Positions 58,322 through 64,000 of a stretch of 64,000 nucleotides of DNA are shown here, in pieces. Positions within the stretch are counted from its first letter, which is position 1. Each line of letters starts with the position of its first letter. A program made the position numbers and the translations under genes. Where the stretch lies: the NCBI GenBank assembly GCA_002255955.1, contig NKIM01000014.1, forward strand, positions 62,001-126,000, written 5' to 3'. A model generated the notes under the pieces. It had not been told where the DNA came from. It saw only the letters and a program-made list of their open reading frames with translations, and did no database searches. This DNA comes from Burkholderiales bacterium PBB2. GTDB lineage: Bacteria > Pseudomonadota > Gammaproteobacteria > Burkholderiales > Burkholderiaceae_C.

Positions 58322-59944
58322 TCAGCGCCGCATCCATTCAGGGCTGCCCAGCATCAGGGACAGTTGCAGCTCGGCCGGCTCCTGGGCCAGCACGCTGCGC
58401 GTGTGCTCGCCGAGCAAAGGCGCCAGGGTCTTGAGCAGGCTGCCGCCCTGCCGGGACGCGCGCTCCACACCGGCTGTGCGCTCGTTCAAACGGCTCAGCC
58501 ACTGGACCCGCTGGGACAGGGCCTCCGGGTTCATCCAGGCCGAGGCCAGGTTCTTGTAGCCATCGGGCGTGGCGGCGCCGTACAGCGGCATGCCGCTCTG
58601 CGCCAGCGCACCCAGCAGGGGCTGCATGTCCTGGGGCTGGGCGTCGAGCACACGCAGGCTGGAGAGCAGAAACTGGTAGGGCGTCTTGAACTTGCTGCGC
58701 AGATGCTCGCGCTGCCAGAAATGCTCGCTGCCGAGCAAGGTTTGCACCCAGGCCCGCAGGTCACCGCCGCTGGCCAGAAAGCTGTGGCTCAGCTGGGCGA
58801 CCAGCGCTTCGGGCGGCTCGTCGGCGACAAAGGCCTGGGCCAGCTTGAAGCTCAGATGGCGGGCGGTGGCCGGATGGCTGGCCAGCACATCGAGCGCCCA
58901 TTCGCCCTCGGCCTGACCGCGCGCAGTTACCGGCCGGCCCAGCCACTGCTTGGAGCCGTTGTCGTGGCGGCGCGGCGCGAACTCGAACAGATCGCCGCTG
59001 CCCTGCCGCCCCAGCGCGCCCCGCACGTCCACCGTCCAGCCGGTCAGCATGCGCGCCAGCTCGGTGACGTCCGCCTGGCTGTAGCCGCCGTCCACGCCCA
59101 GGGTGTGCAGCTCCATCAGCTCGCGGGCATAGTTTTCATTGAGGCCGCGCGGCCGCGCCACTTGTTCGTCACCCAGACGAGCGGGCGGGCGGAAAGCTGG
59201 CGCCACGCTCTGGGCGTTGTCCAGATAGAACAGCATGGCCGGGTGCTTGGCCGTGGCGCCCAGCATCTGGCGGAAACGCCCCCAGATATGGGGCCGAATC
59301 GCCTCGCGCTCGTAGCTGCCGACCAGGGCAGCCACTGGCCCCTTGCCGGCGAAGACATTGAAGTGGTTGAACCAGAACTCCAGCAGCTGCTCCTCCAGCT
59401 GGGCCGAGCTGTGCAGGGCGCGCAACAGGCGTTGCTCGGCCGCCTGGGCCAGGATGGGGCGCACCAGCTCGCGGCGGGCCTCCTGGGCACTCACCACACC
59501 TGCCGCGCCATTCGAAGCACCATTCGACGCACCATTTTCTGTACCCTTCGCCGCCGCATCGCCGGCCTTGTCCAGGCGCGCCAGGCGCCGCGCCTCCTGG
59601 TAGCGCTGCAACAGGGCAGCCTGGCTGAGCGACACCGTGTCCAGCCCCTGCAGCCGGACTTGCACCGCCTCAGGCAAGACTTGACCCCCTGCGCTGCCGC
59701 GCAGTTGCGTGGCCAGGAAACTCTCGAGCCAGGCCTCGGCGCCCAGGCGCTGCAGCGCAGCCAGATCAGCCGACCGCGGCCCGTAGCTCAGGCGGCACAG
59801 CGCGTGGACGGCACGCTCCTGGGCCGTCAGGGGCTGCGCCAGTGGCTCGGACGGGCCGGCTTGTGCGAACACCGGTCGCCATGTGCCCGCCCAGGCGGCC
59901 AGGCCGCCCCAGGCCGCCGCTTGCAATCCAGATCGTCGAGACAT
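58322..59944 (-). CDS. DUF1800 family protein
   Basis: The 540-residue protein has a signal-like start (MSRRSGLQAAAWGGLAAWAG) and DUF1800 blocks HALCRLSYGPRSADLAALQR, LEFWFNHFNVFAGKG and RGLNENYARELMELHTLGVD. A Gly-Ala-Ser-Asn repeat (NGASNGASNGAAG) sits near residue 135. ATG 59944 follows GGAG; the frame extends to 60163. Probably exported and co-transcribed with DUF1501. Function unknown. Confidence 0.83.
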   Translation of the reverse strand: MSRRSGLQAAAWGGLAAWAGTWRPVFAQAGPSEPLAQPLTAQERAVHALCRLSYGPRSADLAALQRLGAEAWLESFLATQLRGSAGGQVLPEAVQVRLQGLDTVSLSQAALLQRYQEARRLARLDKAGDAAAKGTENGASNGASNGAAGVVSAQEARRELVRPILAQAAEQRLLRALHSSAQLEEQLLEFWFNHFNVFAGKGPVAALVGSYEREAIRPHIWGRFRQMLGATAKHPAMLFYLDNAQSVAPAFRPPARLGDEQVARPRGLNENYARELMELHTLGVDGGYSQADVTELARMLTGWTVDVRGALGRQGSGDLFEFAPRRHDNGSKQWLGRPVTARGQAEGEWALDVLASHPATARHLSFKLAQAFVADEPPEALVAQLSHSFLASGGDLRAWVQTLLGSEHFWQREHLRSKFKTPYQFLLSSLRVLDAQPQDMQPLLGALAQSGMPLYGAATPDGYKNLASAWMNPEALSQRVQWLSRLNERTAGVERASRQGGSLLKTLAPLLGEHTRSVLAQEPAELQLSLMLGSPEWMRR

Positions 59945-60117
59945 CAACACGGCACGCTCCATCGGCCCAGACCCAGGCCCGGCCGCCATCATCTGGCACG
60001 TGAGGCTGCGCCAGCGTGTCTGATTTGCAAAGATGTGCAAGCGAATGGCGCCGGCTCGGGCCTGCGCCCGCTGGCATAGGATGAGCCACCCCGTATCAGG
60101 CCCCGCCGCCCGCTGCC

Positions 60118-61875
60118 ATGTTCGAACCTGCCGCCCACACCGCCGTCCCCACGCCCAGCCCAACCCAGCGCCTGCACGCCCTGTTCGAGGCCTGCTGGGA
60201 ACGCGAGCTGGCCGAGAGCCCGTTGCAGGCCAGCTATATCGGCGACCCGCGTTTCAATGCGCTTTGGCCCGATCTGTCCGAGGAGGCGCAGGCGCGCAGC
60301 GAGGCCGCCAACCGCGCGGCCCTGGCCGAGCTCGAGGCCATCGAGGCGGCAGGTTTGCCCGAGGGCGAGCGGCTCAATGCAGAGCTGTTCCGCCACGAGT
60401 TGCGCGCCCGGCTTGATGTCCTGCCCTTCCATCCGCTCGCCTGGGCGATCTCCGCGCGCGAAGGGCCGCAGGCCCTCAACGAAGTGGCCGAGCTGATGCC
60501 TCTGGACACGGTGGCTGACTTCGAGGTCTGGCTGCAGCGCCTGCGCGGCCTGCCCGACTATCTGCAGCAGTACGGCGAGCTGCTGGAACGCGCCGCCGCC
60601 AGCGGCCGCACCCAGCCGCGCATCTTGATGGGACGCGTGCTGCCTCAGCTGGACGGCCAGTGCGTCAGCGAACCCGAGCTGAGCCCCTTCTTCAGCGCCT
60701 TCCGCCAGCTGCCCGCACGCATCGCGCCCGAGGTGGCCGAGGCCCTGCAGGCCGAAGCGCGCCAGGTGATCGCCGAAGCCGTGCTGCCGGCCTACCAGCG
60801 CTTTCGCCGCCTGTTTGCCGAACGCTATCTGCCGGCCTGCCGCGAGAGCGTGGGCATCTGGGACAGCCCGGACGGCGAGGCCTACTACGCCAACCGCATC
60901 GCCTTCCACACCAGCACCACGCTCAGCGCCGAGGACATCCACGCCATCGGCCTGGCCGAGGTGGGGCGCATCCAGGCCGAGATGCAGGCGGTGATGGACG
61001 AGCTGGGTTTCGAGGGCAGCCAGCCCGAGTTCTTCGAGCTGCTGCGGAGCGACCCACGCCACTACTGCCAGAGCGCAGACGAGCTCTTCTGCGCCTATGT
61101 GATGGCGGCCAAAAAGATCGAGCCCGAACTGCCCAAGCTCTTTGGCAAGCTGCCACGCATGCCTTACGGCGTGCGGCCGATACCGATGAGCAGCGCTCCC
61201 AACACCACGGCGGCCTACTACAGCGCCCCGTCCGATGACGGCCGCCGCGCCGGTTGCTACTACGTCAACCTCTACCGGCCCGAGATGCGGCCCAAGTTCG
61301 AGATCGAGGTGCTGACCAGCCACGAGGCCATGCCGGGCCATCACCTGCAATTGGCTCTGGCGCAGGAGCTGGGCGAGCTGCCCAAGTTCCGCCGCTTTGC
61401 CGGCTACAACGCCTACCTGGAAGGCTGGGCGCTTTACAGCGAGCGCTTGGGCTATGAGCTGGGGCTCTACCAAGACCCGTATTCGCGCTTCGGTCAGCTC
61501 AGCTACGACATGTGGCGAGCCGTGCGCCTGGTGCTAGACACCGGCCTGCATGCCATGGGCTGGAGCCGCGAGCAGGCGATCGACTACTTCCGCGCCCACG
61601 CCCCCAAGAGCGAGCTGGACATCGTCAACGAAGTCGACCGCTACATCGGCTGGCCCGGCCAAGCCCTGTCCTACAAGATCGGCCAGCTGCACATGCTGGC
61701 CTTGCGGGCGCGGGCCGAGCGGGCGCTGGGCGAAGGCTTCGATCTGCGCGCCTTCCACGACATGCTGCTGGACAGCGGCGCCCTGCCCCTGGATCTGCTG
61801 GAGCGCAAGGTCAGCGCCTGGCTGGCCGGCCTGCAGTTTTCCAGCGAAACGCCGAAAACCCTGAAGTCCGTCTGA
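60118..61875 (+). CDS. DUF885 family putative metallopeptidase
   Basis: The 585-residue protein belongs to DUF885. The motif LTSHEAMPGHHLQLALAQEL (HEAMPGHH at 402-409) resembles an HExxH-type metal site but with altered spacing, as in this family. Further blocks are GYNAYLEGWALYSERLGYEL and YIGWPGQALSYKIGQL. Cytosolic or periplasmic location cannot be fixed: no clear signal peptide is seen. Confidence 0.82.
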   Translation: MFEPAAHTAVPTPSPTQRLHALFEACWERELAESPLQASYIGDPRFNALWPDLSEEAQARSEAANRAALAELEAIEAAGLPEGERLNAELFRHELRARLDVLPFHPLAWAISAREGPQALNEVAELMPLDTVADFEVWLQRLRGLPDYLQQYGELLERAAASGRTQPRILMGRVLPQLDGQCVSEPELSPFFSAFRQLPARIAPEVAEALQAEARQVIAEAVLPAYQRFRRLFAERYLPACRESVGIWDSPDGEAYYANRIAFHTSTTLSAEDIHAIGLAEVGRIQAEMQAVMDELGFEGSQPEFFELLRSDPRHYCQSADELFCAYVMAAKKIEPELPKLFGKLPRMPYGVRPIPMSSAPNTTAAYYSAPSDDGRRAGCYYVNLYRPEMRPKFEIEVLTSHEAMPGHHLQLALAQELGELPKFRRFAGYNAYLEGWALYSERLGYELGLYQDPYSRFGQLSYDMWRAVRLVLDTGLHAMGWSREQAIDYFRAHAPKSELDIVNEVDRYIGWPGQALSYKIGQLHMLALRARAERALGEGFDLRAFHDMLLDSGALPLDLLERKVSAWLAGLQFSSETPKTLKSV

Positions 61876-61994
61876 GCCGGCAAGGCCTGACCCTGCGTCT
61901 TCTCAAACCGAGAAGTCTCGCTTGCTGGTTAAATGGCTGTCGCAATGCCCGGGCACACTGGACACACACGCATCCTTCCAAGGAGACAAGAGCA

Positions 61995-64000
61995 ATGACC
62001 GACCCCCAAGAAGCGCTGCAAAGCGAACGCATCGACACCGTGCTGGCCCTGGCCGCCAGCCGTCCGCTGGCCGCCGAGCACAAGGGCTTGATCGAGAGCT
62101 TTGGCCGCGAGTATTTCGCCCGCCTCGACCCCGAAGACCTGCTGGCCCGCACGCCCGAGGATTTGCTCGGCGCCCTGCTCTCGCATCTGCAGTTCGGCGC
62201 CAAGCGCCTGCCCGGTCAGACCCTGGTGCGGGTGCAGAGCCCCGCGGTCGCCGAGCATGGCTGGGCCTCGCGCCACTCGGTCATCGACATCGTCAATGAC
62301 GACATGCCCTTTCTGGTCGACACCACGACCATGGAGATAAACCGGCAAGGCCTGACCCTGCACCTGATCATCCACCCGATTTTTGCCGTCGAGCGCGACG
62401 CCGCCGGCCAGCTCAAGGCCATCGGCCCGCGCCGCGAAGGCGCCGAGGCCAGCGGCCAGCGCGAATCCTGGATGCACATCGAGGTGGACCGCATCATCGA
62501 CGCCCATCAGCGCCAGGAGCTGGTCGCCGGCATCGAACGCGTGCTGGCCGATGTGCGCACCGCCGTCGAGGACTGGAAGCCCATGGTCGGCCGCCTGCGC
62601 CAGGTGATCGAGGAGCTGAACCAGGCCCCAGCCAGCCTGCGCGCCGCCCACATCAAGGAAAGCGTGGCTTTTCTGGAGTGGCTGGCCGATGACCACATCA
62701 CCCTGCTGGGCTACCGTTGCCACGACCTGGTGTTCGACCAGGACGGCAAGGAAGCCCTGAGCCTGCAGCCCGGCAGCGGCCTGGGCCTGCTGCGCGAGAC
62801 GCCGGAAGAAAAAGTCTCCAGCGGCTACTCCCTGTTGCCCGCCAATGCCCGCGCCATGGCGCGTGCGCCCGAACCGACCGTCATGGTCACCAAGGCCAAC
62901 ACTCGCTCCACCGTGCACCGCGCCGGCTACACCGATTACGTCGGCGTCAAGCGCTACAACGCCGCCGGCGAGGTGATCGGCGAGCACCGCTTCATCGGCC
63001 TCTTCACCTCCACCGCCTACAGCGCCCGCGTCTCCGAGACGCCCATCCTGCGCAGCCGCGTCGGCGCCATCACCACGCGCGCCGGCCTGCCGCCGGGCGG
63101 CCATCTGGCCAAGGCCTTGCAGCACATACTGGAGACCTACCCGCGCGACGACCTCTACCAGATCTCCGACGACGAGCTCTATGAAACCGCCCTGGGCATC
63201 CTGGCCCTGGGCGAGCGCCAGCGCCTGCGCCTGTTCGTCTGCCGCGACCCCTTCGAGCGCTTCTTCAGCTGCCTGGTCTATGTGCCGCGCGAGGCCTATT
63301 CGACCGATATGCGCATCAAGTTCCAGCGCATCCTGATGCAGGTCTTCAGCGGCACCAGCGCGGAGTTCGACGTGCAACTCAGCGACGCCGTGCTGGCCCG
63401 CATCCACTTCACCGTGCGCACCACGCCGGGGCAAGTGCCGCTGTACGAGCGCCGTGACATCGAGGCCAAGCTGACCGCTGCCGCCCGCCGCTGGGACGAC
63501 GATTTGCGCGACGCCCTGATCGACGCCGAGGGCGAGGCCCGTGGCCTGGAGCTGTTCAAACGCTGGGGCGCCGGTTTCCCGGCCGGCTACCGCGAGCGCG
63601 TCAGCGCCCGCGCCGCCGTGCCCGATGTGCTGAAGATCGCCGGCCTGAACGGCGACAACCCGCTGGCTCTGGCCCTCTACCGCCCCTTGGGTGGCGAGGC
63701 CGGTAGCCTGGGCTTCAAGGTCTACCGCCGTGGCGCGGCCGTGGTGCTATCCGACAGCCTGCCCATGCTGGAGCATATGGGCGTGCGCGTGCTGGGCGAG
63801 TACAACCACCGCATCCTCGACGCCGCTGGTGCCGATGCCGCGGACGGCAGCGACAGCGTGTCCCTGCATGATTTCCAGCTGCAGGCCGCGGTGTCTGATG
63901 AGATTGAGCCCGAGGCCTTGTCCAAGCTGTTCGAGGACACCTTCGCCCGGGTCTTCCGCGGCGAGGTGGAGAACGACGATTTCAACCGCCTGGTGCTGCG
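61995..64000 (+). CDS. gdhB: NAD-specific glutamate dehydrogenase, large type (N-terminal 668 codons; runs off the right edge)
   Basis: Begins MTDPQEALQSERIDTVLALA after AGGAGACAAG. The N-terminal non-catalytic region of the ~180-kDa glutamate dehydrogenases is recognisable: SVIDIVNDDMPFLVDTTTME, HPIFAVERD, WLADDHITLLGYR and YPRDDLYQISDDELYETALG. The reading frame stays open to the window end; the catalytic C-terminal domain is outside. The preceding 119 bases hold no recognised feature. Confidence 0.92.
   Translation, partial: MTDPQEALQSERIDTVLALAASRPLAAEHKGLIESFGREYFARLDPEDLLARTPEDLLGALLSHLQFGAKRLPGQTLVRVQSPAVAEHGWASRHSVIDIVNDDMPFLVDTTTMEINRQGLTLHLIIHPIFAVERDAAGQLKAIGPRREGAEASGQRESWMHIEVDRIIDAHQRQELVAGIERVLADVRTAVEDWKPMVGRLRQVIEELNQAPASLRAAHIKESVAFLEWLADDHITLLGYRCHDLVFDQDGKEALSLQPGSGLGLLRETPEEKVSSGYSLLPANARAMARAPEPTVMVTKANTRSTVHRAGYTDYVGVKRYNAAGEVIGEHRFIGLFTSTAYSARVSETPILRSRVGAITTRAGLPPGGHLAKALQHILETYPRDDLYQISDDELYETALGILALGERQRLRLFVCRDPFERFFSCLVYVPREAYSTDMRIKFQRILMQVFSGTSAEFDVQLSDAVLARIHFTVRTTPGQVPLYERRDIEAKLTAAARRWDDDLRDALIDAEGEARGLELFKRWGAGFPAGYRERVSARAAVPDVLKIAGLNGDNPLALALYRPLGGEAGSLGFKVYRRGAAVVLSDSLPMLEHMGVRVLGEYNHRILDAAGADAADGSDSVSLHDFQLQAAVSDEIEPEALSKLFEDTFARVFRGEVENDDFNRLVL

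Overview
The window is a GC-rich stretch of a purple bacterial chromosome holding a nearly continuous photosynthesis gene cluster (about positions 545 to 46394), followed by ordinary housekeeping genes. A type-2 reaction centre (pufLM, puhA) with a tetraheme PufC, a HiPIP gene, the acsF cyclase lying between puhC and puhE, a crtDC/crtEF spheroidene-type pathway, and flanks carrying dnaQ, lgt, ilvD and a large-type NAD-glutamate dehydrogenase together point to a betaproteobacterium of the Burkholderiales (Rubrivivax/Roseateles-like). The genus is an inference from gene content, not from a database search.

Layout. Leftward block 545-9056: bchD, bchI, DUF3422, hip (HiPIP), a small membrane protein, bchP, a PucC-family gene and bchG, most joined by 4-base overlaps. 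Leftward regulators 9303-11931: ppsR and the cobalamin-type antirepressor aerR/ppaA. Rightward superoperon 12234-26559: bchF-N-B-H-L-M, lhaA, puhA-B-C, acsF, puhE. A light-sensing island follows at 26641-31100: heme oxygenase, a kinase-less bacteriophytochrome and a second, divergent PpsR. The leftward core superoperon 31284-42692 reads, in transcription order, crtE, crtF, bchC, bchX, bchY, bchZ, pufB, pufA, pufL, pufM, pufC. It contains four extra small ORFs between canonical genes. Rightward crtD, crtC and bciA close the cluster at 46394. The rest (46416-64000) holds DUF3501, an alpha/beta hydrolase, tRNA-Val, dnaQ, lgt, two TPR proteins, a LysR regulator divergent from ilvD, a solute-binding-like protein, a DUF1800/DUF1501 pair, a DUF885 metallopeptidase-like protein and the start of gdhB.

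How the genes work together: BchI/D/H insert Mg, BchM methylates, AcsF closes ring E with oxygen, BchL/N/B and BchX/Y/Z perform the two nitrogenase-like reductions, BciA reduces the 8-vinyl group, BchF and BchC finish the macrocycle, and BchG and BchP attach and reduce the tail. LhaA, PuhB, PuhC and PuhE assemble RC-LH1, and HiPIP and PufC re-reduce the special pair. PpsR-type palindromes (TGT-N12-ACA and one-base variants) sit at the bchG, bchF/aerR, bchC and crtE/crtD promoters; at the last two they form tandem pairs exactly 8 bp apart.

Most notable: between pufB and pufA lies a 74-residue gene that aligns without gaps to PufB over 49 residues but lacks both conserved histidines (His39 is Gln, His21 is Glu) and carries a 25-residue C-terminal tail. 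It looks like a pigment-ligand-less LH1 beta paralogue. Also notable are a second PpsR with an eroded Fis-type helix beside a bacteriophytochrome without a kinase domain, a 76-residue ORF coupled by ATGA overlaps to both pufM and pufC, and two copies of one intergenic hairpin element, each placed directly after an Fe-protein gene (bchL, bchX).
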